Shown: one piece after another, positions 34,838 to 44,193 of the stretch
Layout: each line of letters opens with the position of its first letter
Position numbering within the stretch: position 1 is the first letter of the stretch
NCBI RefSeq assembly: GCF_029537735.1
Contig: NZ_JARPUQ010000003.1
Location: 121,015-185,014, forward strand
DNA from: Robiginitalea aestuariiviva
GTDB taxonomy: Bacteria; Bacteroidota; Bacteroidia; Flavobacteriales; Flavobacteriaceae
Direction: 5' to 3'
DNA length: 64,000 bases
Made by a program: the position numbers and the translations under genes
The notes under the pieces: model-generated
What the model saw: the letters and a program-made list of their open reading frames with translations, nothing else
Databases searched by the model: none
Told to the model about the DNA's origin: nothing

Positions 34838-35679
34838 GCACTAAAGAGTTTAAGGGTAAAGGAGGTGGCCTTGCGGTAGAGTTTGAATTTTAAAAAGACG
34901 ATAAAACCCACGGAGCCGAGTTCCACCACCGGTGCGAAAACCCGGCTGCCCACATCGGTTCCAAAAAGGTTGGGCCAGAAATTAGTGTTGATTTCGCTGT
35001 AGAGCGTATTAATAAAGACATTGACCAGAAAGAAGGCCGGCACCAGCATGTACACGGCCGCGTAGAGTTTAAAAAAGTTGTAGGCCAGACTCCGGAATTT
35101 CTCAAAGACCGCCAGGGCGATAAGCAGTGGAAAGAAGGCTTGCAGGATACCGAGCAAGAAATACCGTTCAGCCAAAAAGAGTGGATAAATAAATAAGTCC
35201 ACAATCCAGAGAAACAGACTAATGATAAAGGCTAGGATTTTCCAACCGTAGAGCGGAGTAACCAAGGCTTCATAAAGAAGTGCCATGGCTTTTTTTGCTG
35301 CCTCCAGGGCACCGATCTCTTCTTCGATGGGCAAATCCTGGAGTTGGAGAGGAAGTAGGGCAGGGGCGGTATCGCGATACTGGTACTCGATGGCCACCAG
35401 GATGGCATCGAAAAAAGTTAGAATCTGGGTAGAGTAGATCACCAGCAGCACAATCATTACGTTTTTGGCCAACTCCCCGGGTGAAAGGCCCCAAGTATAC
35501 CCGTTTCGGTCCGCTACCCCTTCGTTGTATTTTTTAAGGATATTCACCAGAAAGAAAAGCACGGCCAGGACCTTCATTCCAGTAATGGTATACTGGGAAA
35601 AGTCGCTGGCTTTTATAGTTTGGAAAACGGCATCTATGTATTCCAATCCCATGCTTAACGGGAGTATCCAAGGGCTCAT
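34834..35679 (-). CDS. traJ: Conjugative transposon protein TraJ
   Basis: 281 residues with several membrane helices (VLAVLFFLVNILKKY, NVMIVLLVIYSTQILTFF, ILAFIISLFLWIVDLFIYPL). A polytopic inner-membrane channel component, similar in role to VirB6. The start codon overlaps the traI stop by one base. Confidence 0.9.
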   Translation of the reverse strand: MSPWILPLSMGLEYIDAVFQTIKASDFSQYTITGMKVLAVLFFLVNILKKYNEGVADRNGYTWGLSPGELAKNVMIVLLVIYSTQILTFFDAILVAIEYQYRDTAPALLPLQLQDLPIEEEIGALEAAKKAMALLYEALVTPLYGWKILAFIISLFLWIVDLFIYPLFLAERYFLLGILQAFFPLLIALAVFEKFRSLAYNFFKLYAAVYMLVPAFFLVNVFINTLYSEINTNFWPNLFGTDVGSRVFAPVVELGSVGFIVFLKFKLYRKATSFTLKLFSA

Positions 35680-36248
35680 TAGTAGTTGGTTTCGCGGTTG
35701 TTGATCAGATCCTGCATACGCCGAAAGGCAATAATATCCCTGTAGCGCTCAGTCTTTTGTGTGATTTCAGCGACCATTTCCTGGGATTGCCGCTCTTTGG
35801 TGAGCAGCAGGGAGGTGCGCTCTGCATCCGACATTTTTAGAAAGTCGCTGGAGAGAATGTGATTGATGAGCTCCAAATCGTCGATGGCGGTAGTCATGAT
35901 TGCCTCAAAGGAGCTTGATATTCGGGATACTTCGTCCGGGTGGATGTATGGGGAACTGAGGATTTGCCGAAGATCACCCCGGACGGTTTTAAAAAGGCGC
36001 TGGTGATTCCGCGTGAGTTCACTAGCGGCCTTAAGTTCTCGGATAACCGCATTGACCTTTACAATGTTGTCTTTCTGTTCGCGTAGGAACTCTACAGTTT
36101 TGAGTAGCTCAGCGGTTTGTTTGGCCGATTCGAAAAGGGATTTGGTCAGGCTAATAAAGTTCGTGTTGTCATATACGGGCATCCCTTGAGCGGCGCTTTG
36201 CGCTGAAAAGGTGAGGATAAGGACAGCGAGAATAACGATTCGTTTCAT
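35679..36248 (-). CDS. traI: Conjugative transposon protein TraI (DUF4141-type)
   Basis: 189 residues with a signal peptide (MKRIVILAVLILTFSAQSAA), then a helical, coiled-coil body (AKQTAELLKTVEFLREQKDN). Position between the TraG ATPase and TraJ matches TraI of CTnDOT-type operons (VirB5-like). Confidence 0.85.
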   Translation of the reverse strand: MKRIVILAVLILTFSAQSAAQGMPVYDNTNFISLTKSLFESAKQTAELLKTVEFLREQKDNIVKVNAVIRELKAASELTRNHQRLFKTVRGDLRQILSSPYIHPDEVSRISSSFEAIMTTAIDDLELINHILSSDFLKMSDAERTSLLLTKERQSQEMVAEITQKTERYRDIIAFRRMQDLINNRETNY

Positions 36249-36254
36249 GATGTT

Positions 36255-38660
36255 TTACGTTTTAGTGCTTGATATGAATTGAGTAATGGCCGTTTGCATA
36301 TTCCCAGAGGCTTCAAAAAGCCTTTGTAAGGCTTCAGATTCGGCCCCATCGGTGAGGTAGGCGGCATAGGCCTCTGGAGGAACTTCCAGGCGATAGACGT
36401 TACTTTCTTTACCGATCTTTAGGAAGAGCTCGGTGTATTTGCGTGGGCCTGAAAGGTTGTTACGCATGCTGTAAAGCTGGTTTTCGTCATGATCCGATAG
36501 ATTGAGCCGCTGTTTCAGTTCGTCATACCCTTTTTCATTGTGCAGGCTATAGACCACCTGGGTGTTTTCCAGGATGCTGGCCGAGGTATGGTTTTTGGGA
36601 AGCTGATTAATACTCTGCAGGATAATCCCGATGGCTCCATTCTGTTTGCGAATGGCCTGGTAATAGAATTCAACGCTTTCCAGTACGTTGTCAAATTTCA
36701 GTTGTTTGGCAAACTCATCGAAAAGGATAATACCTTTTTCCGAGCGGTTTTTCCAGATGGTGCGCTGTATGGCCGTTTTAATCAGCTTTAGCATCACGGC
36801 CAACAGTTCCCGGTTATCACGGACTTGATCGAGTTCGAAAATGATCAGTCGTTTGTCCTCCAGGCGATAGGTTTGATCCTGGCCCAAGGCGAATAGGAAT
36901 CCGTAGAGTCCATCACCTACATATTCCGAGAGCATATGCAGGATATAATCCAGGGAGAGATAGCTTGGATGAATATCCAGTTGCCGGAGAAGATCGTTCT
37001 GTTGTGCTCTTATAAATGCAACAAAGGAGCTCATCGAATGCCCGTCTCGTATTTCCAAATAGTAGTGTCGCAGTACTTTTTTAAGGGCTACAATGCCCGT
37101 GCGCTCCATAGGGGTGTCGCAGGCCAACAGTTCGAGGAGAAATTGGCATAGATCCTCCAGGTGATCCGCATCCACGGCTTCGGGGTTAACCACATAAAAG
37201 GGATTAATGCCCAGAGAGGTACCTTCTTGATACCGTAGTATGACAAACTGCTCAGGATAGAGCTGGGCAAATTTGGTATAGGAGCCGCCCAGATCGATGA
37301 TGACCAGGCGCACCCCGGCTTCAAAATATTGACGTAAGATGTTGTTGGCCAAAAAGGACTTGCCTTCACCGGTGGGTGCAAAAATGGCAAAGTTGCGCGC
37401 TTTGATACGCTTTTTTGTTTCGTCCCATACATCTTTACGTACAGGGATATTAAAAACCCGATCTTGAAAAAGTATGCCGGTTTCATCACTGCGATATCCT
37501 CTGGTGTGGATCCATGGGCACAGGGCGTGTTTCAGATCGCTTACATACAGATCCGAATCCCGGAAAAGCGTCGCATAGCAGGGATAACTATTGATATAGT
37601 ACTGGGAGCGATTGGCGCCTTTAGGCTGGTAGGGGCGGATATCGAGTTCCTTGAATTCTGCTTTAACCTTCGAGGCGATAGCCCCAAGACGGGATCGCAT
37701 GGTATCCCAATAGTGAATGTTGAGATGCCCTCGAATGATTCTTGACTGCTCATCCTCATTAATACGCTCCAGAATGTCTTCCACCTTCGCTAGAATAACC
37801 GCGTTTTGGGATCCGAAGCGGGACGATTTTTTAAGCTCATCGATGCGCCGCTCTAGAATTTTGCGCCATTTTGCCTTATCATCCAAATAGATGATTTGGT
37901 TCACCAGGTGGTTTTCGTCCAACTGGAGGCCCAGTCCCTCTAGGAATCCCTGATGAAAACCAAAAGCGTCTGATGCGAATTGGTTGTTAGGTAAACTGGT
38001 ACTTACGGTATCCCCAAAGCAGAGCTCACTATTGACGCTAAGAATATCCCAGTGTCGATCACCGATTTCCAGGTTTTTATCGAGTAAAATATCCGTGTCT
38101 ACATCATGAGAAAAACCGTTGAAATAGGACCGGGTATACTCCCGAAAGGAGGGGGCGTCCATGCGGGTGAGCTGCACCTTTTTAGAATTATTGAGATAGG
38201 CCACCGAATCCTCTACTTGTCGGACAAAGGTTTTTAGGGATTCTTCCAATAGGGAGGGGATTGCAGTGGAAATCTTGCGGAAGGGATTAACCATTGCCGG
38301 ATTGTTGAGCGCTTTGTTCTTGCTGTGAATGAAGAACAGGTAACAGGTATGATCCATAAAGGGCCTACCCTGGAAGTGCCTACGCGTAGCTTTTGCCAAG
38401 AAGGTGTCTCCAGGTAGAGCGCTGGATTCAAAGGCAGTTTTGAGGTACACGTCCTGTTTGTGGATGACTGTACCTGCCGGCAGGCCTTTTATCGCTTGTA
38501 ACCAGGTGGCGTGCAAAGCTTCAAAATCCCCTTCCGAAAGGGTGTAGATCTCAGGTAGATCGACCTGGTAGGGAAGCACCAGGTTTCCATTACTGGCAAA
38601 AACGACATCATCCTGGATCGTTAATATGGGATGGAACCCCGCAAGCTCAATCGGCTTCAT
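36255..38660 (-). CDS. traG: TraG-family conjugation ATPase (VirB4-like)
   Basis: 801 residues. The N-terminal VirB4-like domain has FSHDVDTDILLDKNLEIGD. Walker A is FAPTGEGKSFLAN near residue 435, and Walker B is KGIILFDEFAKQLKF near 645. Powers assembly of the mating channel. Starts 14 bp inside traF, so the two are co-translated. Confidence 0.93.
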   Translation of the reverse strand: MKPIELAGFHPILTIQDDVVFASNGNLVLPYQVDLPEIYTLSEGDFEALHATWLQAIKGLPAGTVIHKQDVYLKTAFESSALPGDTFLAKATRRHFQGRPFMDHTCYLFFIHSKNKALNNPAMVNPFRKISTAIPSLLEESLKTFVRQVEDSVAYLNNSKKVQLTRMDAPSFREYTRSYFNGFSHDVDTDILLDKNLEIGDRHWDILSVNSELCFGDTVSTSLPNNQFASDAFGFHQGFLEGLGLQLDENHLVNQIIYLDDKAKWRKILERRIDELKKSSRFGSQNAVILAKVEDILERINEDEQSRIIRGHLNIHYWDTMRSRLGAIASKVKAEFKELDIRPYQPKGANRSQYYINSYPCYATLFRDSDLYVSDLKHALCPWIHTRGYRSDETGILFQDRVFNIPVRKDVWDETKKRIKARNFAIFAPTGEGKSFLANNILRQYFEAGVRLVIIDLGGSYTKFAQLYPEQFVILRYQEGTSLGINPFYVVNPEAVDADHLEDLCQFLLELLACDTPMERTGIVALKKVLRHYYLEIRDGHSMSSFVAFIRAQQNDLLRQLDIHPSYLSLDYILHMLSEYVGDGLYGFLFALGQDQTYRLEDKRLIIFELDQVRDNRELLAVMLKLIKTAIQRTIWKNRSEKGIILFDEFAKQLKFDNVLESVEFYYQAIRKQNGAIGIILQSINQLPKNHTSASILENTQVVYSLHNEKGYDELKQRLNLSDHDENQLYSMRNNLSGPRKYTELFLKIGKESNVYRLEVPPEAYAAYLTDGAESEALQRLFEASGNMQTAITQFISSTKT

Positions 38661-38931
38661 AGGTCAGATTGCTGGTTTGCTGGTTGCTAATGGAAGCAGG
38701 AAATACCTGCTGGAGGGAAAAGGTCTGGGGATTTCGAGTCAGTCGAAGTAAAAGGACATAGACTGACATGTTGACGACCACAGTTCCCAACAACATGCCC
38801 GTCCCGAAAGAGAATATGATAACCAGGAGTGATCCTAACAAGCAAACCATTTGCAACGCAAAAAAGCTGACGGGTAATCCGAAGATCAAGGCTCGCCTTC
38901 GGATATTGCGATAGATACGGTAGGTTTTCAT
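38647..38931 (-). CDS. traF: Conjugative transposon protein TraF (DUF4133)
   Basis: 94 residues with two membrane helices (LIFGLPVSFFALQMVCLLGS and VIIFSFGTGMLLGTVVVNMS), matching the small VirB3-like TraF. Its start shares one base with the traE stop. Confidence 0.9.
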   Translation of the reverse strand: MKTYRIYRNIRRRALIFGLPVSFFALQMVCLLGSLLVIIFSFGTGMLLGTVVVNMSVYVLLLRLTRNPQTFSLQQVFPASISNQQTSNLTYEAD

Positions 38932-39218
38932 CAGACCACAATTCCAATGAGATAGGTAAAGATGCCTACCACGGCCCCAGCAATGAGTACAAAGACCAGT
39001 ACTCGGGTGATGCCTTTTTTTAGGTCGGCATTCTCTCCGAAAAAGTGCCCGGCATTAAATAGGAAGCCGATTAGAAAGATGACTCCCAGAACTATCGGAA
39101 AGATGGTTCGGATCGTATCGGCAACATCATTAACCGAGTTTTCGATGCCACCGATTTGGGCTGAAAGGGAATGGGTAAGTAAAAGGGTTAGGGCAAAAGG
39201 AAGTATTGATTTTTTCAT
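38931..39218 (-). CDS. traE: Conjugative transposon protein TraE (DUF4134)
   Basis: 95 residues. Signal peptide (FALTLLLTHSLSAQ) and two membrane helices (FPIVLGVIFLIGFLFNAGHF, VLVFVLIAGAVVGIFTYLIG): the VirB2/pilin-like TraE family. First gene of the leftward tra operon (traE-F-G-I-J-K-M-N, 39218 to 32540). The 232 bp upstream should hold the tra promoter; no exact TAnnTTTG is visible there. Confidence 0.9.
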   Translation of the reverse strand: MKKSILPFALTLLLTHSLSAQIGGIENSVNDVADTIRTIFPIVLGVIFLIGFLFNAGHFFGENADLKKGITRVLVFVLIAGAVVGIFTYLIGIVV

Positions 39219-39450
39219 ATCAAAAAGCTTAGGAATTAGCGATTATTGATATGGAAAAACTACGGCTTCAGAGCATCAAATGCTTGAAATTTGATTATTT
39301 GTGGATAAGCAAGAAATGCAATGCAGGATGTGGATAAAAGTGTTTAAATAGAATCAAATGCAGTAAATGTTCTTTAGGGAATCTGTTAAGAACAAGGGAG
39401 CTTGGAGGCTCATTCCCTTTTAAAAAGCTCAAGTAAGCACGATTCAACCT

Positions 39451-40833
39451 TTAGGTTGATTCAATCTTGTCTAAATACTCGTTACTAAAATCATTCCTTA
39501 GCTCAATCCACATAGGCAGATGATCAGACATTTTATAGGTCCGCCAGTTTTTGAAACTAGATTTTGATTTAAGCCCATTCTCTGGGCTTTCATTTATATA
39601 GAGATCTTCCTCCCCGACTTTGAAAACATGTTCGAAGAAATCAAAAATATTGGCGCCTTTAATATCCAATCGTGCATATTGTGTTACCCGGTTTGGTTTC
39701 CAAAAGGCGATCTGGTCATACGCCTTATTTCGTTCCACGTTGGATCCGGGAATATCTTGTAATTCCTGCGGAATGACAAAATCATTCGATTTGAGAGCGG
39801 CCATCGTGGGATGGCCTTCACCAATGATATTAAAATCGCCTAGGACTCCTAAAAAGGTCTCACTATCTTCTTTGAATTCACTCTTGGCCTTATCGGCTAA
39901 AGCCTTGGTCAATTGCCGAATTTCGTCTCTTCTTTGGTTTAGTATGCTTGGATCACTGGAATCGCCATAATAAATATGAACGGTGCACAGGTTGATCTTT
40001 AGCCATCCCGTCTGAAAGGCAATCAGGAAAGGGGTTCGCGCAAATTGCTTGAATGAATCATCGAAGGAATTCTCGGGAAATCGTAATCGAAAATCCGATC
40101 CATTTACGGATCCGGTTGGAATGGTTACCGTGGCCTTTCCTCGTGCTGGACTGGCTACATTGGTTCCTTTGGTTACCGTTAATTTTGATCCAGCTGGAAT
40201 TTCCAGGGAACAGTTTTGGGGTAGGGGAATTTCAAGATCCAGGTCGAGCTTTTTTTGACCATTGGATGTTTTTAATCGCGCATCATAGGTGCCGGAAAGA
40301 TCATTATTTGCGGGAAGGTTAAGCGATAAGCCATTTTCAAGTTTAATGCGTTCTCCAAAAGCTGCTCGAATTTTAGCACCATCTTCCAAGGTAAGTTCTC
40401 CAGCAATATTTTTGAAATGAACCTTATTGCGGTCATGGAGAAATACCATGCGCTCCCCATTGCCGGCTTTGCCATCTGTTACATCCGTTGCGATAAAGGA
40501 CCAGTCTGGGCCTAGGATTTTCAGAAGGCGATTAAATTCCTTTAAATCCCCTCGGACTTCCTGCAGGGCGACAATATCAAAATGTGATATGATTTCGGCG
40601 ATATAATAAAGGGGTTCGAAGTCACGCCCCTTGAACTTGCTTCCACCAAATTCTCGAATATTCCACGTAGCAATCTTAATGGTTTTATCGCGAGCCGTTG
40701 CGTTGCTGCTGGTATTAAAATGGTCTAATATGGCAGCCCGAAGCGCTTTTAATTTTGCTGCTGTTCTTTTTTTCTTGCTTATCAGCTCGGGTGAATTACC
40801 GGGCCGGATTTTGAGATTGGTGTAAAATGGCAT
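39451..40833 (-). CDS. Endonuclease/exonuclease/phosphatase-family protein
   Basis: 460 residues. EEP nuclease fold with IKIATWNIREFGG near residue 50, DIVALQEVRGD near 86, VLGDFNIIGEGHPTM near 325 and SDHLPMWIEL near the end: the N, E, D-N and D-H catalytic residues are all present. Between about 150 and 270 there is an unusual beta-rich insertion (NLPANNDLSGTYDARL, then GKATVTIPTG). It lies between the tra operon and the replication genes. Could act on DNA during transfer or be a cargo nuclease; unknown. Confidence 0.82.
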   Translation of the reverse strand: MPFYTNLKIRPGNSPELISKKKRTAAKLKALRAAILDHFNTSSNATARDKTIKIATWNIREFGGSKFKGRDFEPLYYIAEIISHFDIVALQEVRGDLKEFNRLLKILGPDWSFIATDVTDGKAGNGERMVFLHDRNKVHFKNIAGELTLEDGAKIRAAFGERIKLENGLSLNLPANNDLSGTYDARLKTSNGQKKLDLDLEIPLPQNCSLEIPAGSKLTVTKGTNVASPARGKATVTIPTGSVNGSDFRLRFPENSFDDSFKQFARTPFLIAFQTGWLKINLCTVHIYYGDSSDPSILNQRRDEIRQLTKALADKAKSEFKEDSETFLGVLGDFNIIGEGHPTMAALKSNDFVIPQELQDIPGSNVERNKAYDQIAFWKPNRVTQYARLDIKGANIFDFFEHVFKVGEEDLYINESPENGLKSKSSFKNWRTYKMSDHLPMWIELRNDFSNEYLDKIEST

Positions 40834-40957
40834 GACTCGATGACATGTAGTTTAACTTGCGGTGATATGAACATGTAAGAAGATGGCCACTTTTTTGGTA
40901 TTCTGGAAGTGTTTTTGTGTAGATGGCTTTCAATTCGGTGTAAACGGGTGATGTAAT

Positions 40958-41620
40958 TTACCTGCGTTTATCCTTAGAATCAGCGTCAAAGGCTATGAGG
41001 TTGAATAGTTCCCGCATACGACTTCGAACCCGGTTACCATAGCGATCCTCGAGTTCTTGTGCATTCAGGTTGGTGGTGGCATGGGTTTTTACCTTGTGCA
41101 GAACAAACAGCTCATAGCGGGAAAGCAAAATTTCTCCTAGAACGTTACACTCCTGCCCAAAGTGTTTGCCACTAGGTTCTACTCCCAGGTCATCAAAACA
41201 ATAGGAGCCATGGTCTCCGTAATCCTGAAGTGCTTTGGATCCGATGTGATTATAGGCAAACACAATATTTCGGCTCGAGAGGACCGAATAGGGCCTTTTA
41301 TGAGGCACAATCAATTTTAGAAGCCGCATAAAGCTTGTTTTTCCACAACCGATGGGCCCAGATAGTAAAATGCCCTTATCCGGATCTATCCCGTGATTTT
41401 TGCACATGATTTCATCTTTTATGAAATAGTGAATCAGCTGGGTGAGAATGCCGTGGTCTTCAGGGTAAATTTGAAAAGTCTCACCGAAGAGTTGCTTTCC
41501 CTTGAATTCTAAAAAGTCCCGAATTCGTGAAAATTCATAATGGATTTCTCGACCCTGGATGGAACCCAGGCGAAACGTTCTATTTCCCTCAACGATCAGA
41601 TGTGGGGCCTGAAAATTCAT
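40958..41620 (-). CDS. DnaC-like AAA+ ATPase
   Basis: 220 residues. Walker A LLSGPIGCGKTSFM near residue 88 and Walker B SYCFDDLGVEP near 140, with the sensor-like region THATTNLNAQELEDRYGNRV. Resembles DnaC/IstB helicase loaders found in Bacteroidota ICEs. It overlaps the upstream replication protein by 4 bp, suggesting a plasmid-like replication module. Confidence 0.85.
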   Translation of the reverse strand: MNFQAPHLIVEGNRTFRLGSIQGREIHYEFSRIRDFLEFKGKQLFGETFQIYPEDHGILTQLIHYFIKDEIMCKNHGIDPDKGILLSGPIGCGKTSFMRLLKLIVPHKRPYSVLSSRNIVFAYNHIGSKALQDYGDHGSYCFDDLGVEPSGKHFGQECNVLGEILLSRYELFVLHKVKTHATTNLNAQELEDRYGNRVRSRMRELFNLIAFDADSKDKRR

Positions 41621-42192
41621 AACGGTTCGGCGTAATTTTTGGGATGTGAAGCTTTGAGATTTCCAGGTTCATTTTTGGATGCACTTTCATGCTTCCTTGA
41701 TTGGGTAGGGGCAACTTTTTCTTTATTTAATTTCTTTTTTTTAATGTTTTTATCTGTTTGTATTTGTTTGTTATAAGGTACCAGCGCTTGTCCAGGACTT
41801 GTCCAATTATTGGCCAAGTGATGGGCCATAAGCGGTACACCAGTTGTCCCGGATTCGGGACGGTCTTTTATGGGTGTTGTTCCCTTTAGTTTTCCGTAAT
41901 AACGCAAGCGAATTCGACTACCCTTGAATGGATTATTCGAGGGAATGTATTTGATGTACTTCCAGGCATTGAGATCAGTAAGGCACCGATGGTAGGTGGT
42001 TTTTGAACCAATCTTGGAACTAGACATGATTTCTTCCCGGTTAATGAAAAACTCCTTTTTGAAATACTGTAGATTCCATAGATGAAACAGCGCCATATAG
42101 AGGCTTACATGGGTAGGATTCATTCGACTATCACTAGCAATTTTGTCCAGGACCACATTGAGGTGCGTGATATAATTGATCGGCTGTTCCAA
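41617..42192 (-). CDS. Putative ICE replication initiator / winged-helix protein
   Basis: About 191 residues if translation starts at TTG 42192, just after the HTH gene stop; a longer frame opens at ATG 42255 but overlaps that gene by 59 bp. A winged-helix-like region has VSLYMALFHLWNLQYFKKEF and INREEIMSSSKIGSKTTYHRCLTDL, as in Bacteroidota ICE replication/regulatory proteins. The C-terminus is lysine-rich and disordered (KNIKKKKLNKEKV). Translationally coupled to the DnaC-like ATPase. Confidence 0.65.
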   Translation of the reverse strand: MEQPINYITHLNVVLDKIASDSRMNPTHVSLYMALFHLWNLQYFKKEFFINREEIMSSSKIGSKTTYHRCLTDLNAWKYIKYIPSNNPFKGSRIRLRYYGKLKGTTPIKDRPESGTTGVPLMAHHLANNWTSPGQALVPYNKQIQTDKNIKKKKLNKEKVAPTQSRKHESASKNEPGNLKASHPKNYAEPL

Positions 42193-42196
42193 GAAT

Positions 42197-42475
42197 TCAA
42201 ATTGTATTGTGTACGCGATTGCGCTCCAGCACAGTGTTGATCTCATTGGAGTCATAGTAGAGTACCCCTCCGATTTTGGTATAGGGTATGGTTCCGTTAA
42301 TTCTTAAGTTTTGCAAGGTCCCAGGAGAGATTCCCAGCATTTCTCGAACCTCCTGGGATCGGAGCCATTTTCGTTTTCCGCTGAGTTTCTTGTCCTCGAA
42401 AATCTCTCGGATTTCATCGAGGAGTTCCAGTTTAAATAAGCGTAAATCATCGGTGGTAATTACGGTAGCACTCAT
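42197..42475 (-). CDS. Helix-turn-helix (excisionase-family) protein
   Basis: 92 residues. MerR/excisionase-type HTH: WLRSQEVREMLGISPGTLQN then GTIPYTKIGGVLYYDSNEIN. First gene of the replication operon; may regulate it or serve as an excision factor for the integrase. Confidence 0.88.
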   Translation of the reverse strand: MSATVITTDDLRLFKLELLDEIREIFEDKKLSGKRKWLRSQEVREMLGISPGTLQNLRINGTIPYTKIGGVLYYDSNEINTVLERNRVHNTI

Positions 42476-42487
42476 TGAATAGGGTTT

Positions 42488-42535
42488 AAAAAAGCAAAGC
42501 CGCCAGGGTTATACATTTTGGTTTGACGGCTTTGC
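42488..42535 (-). terminator. Intrinsic terminator upstream of the HTH operon
   Basis: GCAAAGCCG (42494-42502) pairs perfectly with CGGCTTTGC (42527-42535); on the leftward strand the hairpin is followed by TTTTTT. It would end transcripts from rteC before the HTH-replication operon or act as an attenuator in that operon's leader. Next to it, 42538-42550, is a GATTTGACTTTCG repeat. Confidence 0.75.
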
Positions 42536-42730
42536 ACTGATTTGACTTTCGTTTCACAAAAATGACCTCTGGTGATGGGAGTTACTCAGATGAAGCACCC
42601 CAGATGGGTGTTTTTTTAGTTGAGATTCGAAAAGAAAACAAAGCATCAATTCGGCATAAATACAGCGCTTCCAAATGCAGGATTAAGCTTAATAATAAGA
42701 AATGCAAAATTCCCAAGTTGGGTGTTTTAC

Positions 42731-43537
42731 TTATTGGTCGTCCAATTCCATTTTAGACTGCAAGGTGATGGCCAATTGATCTAAAAACTTGGTTCGACTT
42801 TTCTTTCTAAAGCGTATCTCGGAGTAGCTGCGGTAGAAGTCTCCAAGGTCACAACCAAATTCGCATTGAAGGTATTCAGCAATCTTTTTCAGAGAGGCAT
42901 TCCCATGGTTGAACACCCCACAGCTGTGCAAAGCATAAACGAGTTCAACCAGATCGACTTTTTGACCGGTCCATCTCAATGTAGAAATGCGCGTTTGCTT
43001 TTGATTGTCTAAGGATTGATTTTCCAGGTAGTCCTTGAATAGTGAGAAGGCTTTGAATTTTGCCAGAAGGGTATCATGACTGGTTGAGAAGCCAGGATCC
43101 AGAAAGTAAAGGGAATAGGTTGCCTGATTACGGGTTGCCTCTCTAGTAAAATAGAGCGGATCCATATAGGATTGCTCTTGCAGGATATAGGAAATGAATT
43201 CAGAATTATGGCGATAGAATGCATTGACCCGATCCATATGGGCCCGCAAGAACTTGTTTTGTGCTTTGGTATCCATTACCGGCACATCTTTTAAAAAGTC
43301 CTTTATTAATAGGAAATAAATGAAATGCGAAAAGGGAACGGATTTAATGGTCTTGAAGAAATTAATTTCGCAACAAGGGTCTAATTCATCATGACTAGTG
43401 AGCCAGCAGTTGAGTTTATCGAGTTGTGATTTTGATAGCTGCAAGGCACAATCAATACTGGGAAGATCAATTTGATAGTCTCCGAGGTAATCTTTGATTT
43501 CGTTTAAATAGTTCTTGTTCAATAATTGCACCTCCAT
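42731..43537 (-). CDS. rteC: RteC-family regulator
   Basis: 268 residues. The C-terminal block (TLRWTGQKVDLVELVYALHS, then IRFRKKSRTKFLDQLAITLQ) is the RteC signature. In CTnDOT, RteC activates excision genes; here it lies next to the HTH/replication operon and probably controls ICE excision or transfer. No rteA/rteB two-component genes accompany it. Confidence 0.92.
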   Translation of the reverse strand: MEVQLLNKNYLNEIKDYLGDYQIDLPSIDCALQLSKSQLDKLNCWLTSHDELDPCCEINFFKTIKSVPFSHFIYFLLIKDFLKDVPVMDTKAQNKFLRAHMDRVNAFYRHNSEFISYILQEQSYMDPLYFTREATRNQATYSLYFLDPGFSTSHDTLLAKFKAFSLFKDYLENQSLDNQKQTRISTLRWTGQKVDLVELVYALHSCGVFNHGNASLKKIAEYLQCEFGCDLGDFYRSYSEIRFRKKSRTKFLDQLAITLQSKMELDDQ

Positions 43538-43594
43538 TTCGATCCACGTTTATATCCTTCAAGCATGTTTCTGGAATTAATCTGAAGAACCCGA

Positions 43595-43894
43595 TCAGAG
43601 AATGATTACCTTCCAGGAAAGATATCGGTCTAAGTTGGATCCAAATTCAAAAGCGTTCATTCGCAGTGTCTTTCCTTCTACCAGCGAGAAGACGACTTCC
43701 ACATAGAAGCGATGCATGGCGTATAGGGAATAGGAATGGTTCCCTTCGACCATCTGCATCAGGTAAACACCTTGGCTGAAAAATAGCTCCCATTGCTGCT
43801 CCTTTGAGCATGCTTGAAATTGTTGAAATTCCATTGAGCTCTCGAAGTAAATGCTTGGTGCTGAATTTCCATTGCAGGGAACAACAAAAAACAC
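43595..43894 (-). CDS. Small hypothetical ICE protein
   Basis: 99 residues, no signal peptide or membrane helix, no motif I know. It lies 57 bp upstream of rteC on the same strand and is probably co-transcribed with it. Confidence 0.55.
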   Translation of the reverse strand: MFFVVPCNGNSAPSIYFESSMEFQQFQACSKEQQWELFFSQGVYLMQMVEGNHSYSLYAMHRFYVEVVFSLVEGKTLRMNAFEFGSNLDRYLSWKVIIL

Positions 43895-44193
43895 ATTCCC
43901 ATCATCCTTGGGGAAGATAACCCAGGGAATAAGGATTCTTTTAACCAGGGATCACTTGTTTTTAGGGCAAGTTTGGCGCACCGAATTTTAGTATGAATTG
44001 CCCTTTTGGGTTACCAATACGGTTACCTGATTTCAATAGAAGTGAGTAAGAACCTGATTTATTGATCTTCCCGGTAGTATGGTGTCGGGCAGATTATGCT
44101 TTGAAATAGGTTGGCAGAAGAAAATTTGATTAAACAATAGTTCGAATAAATGAGAGGTTACAAATAGTTCAAATTTTTGAGTTGAACGTAGTT
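43895..44193. other. 299-bp region with arm-type repeats
   Basis: No gene. It holds two GGTTACC units exactly 12 bp apart (44009-44015 and 44021-44027, spacer AATAC), matching the repeats near attL and attR in sequence, period and orientation. It separates the ICE backbone (rteC side) from the cargo block starting at 44194. Confidence 0.6.
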
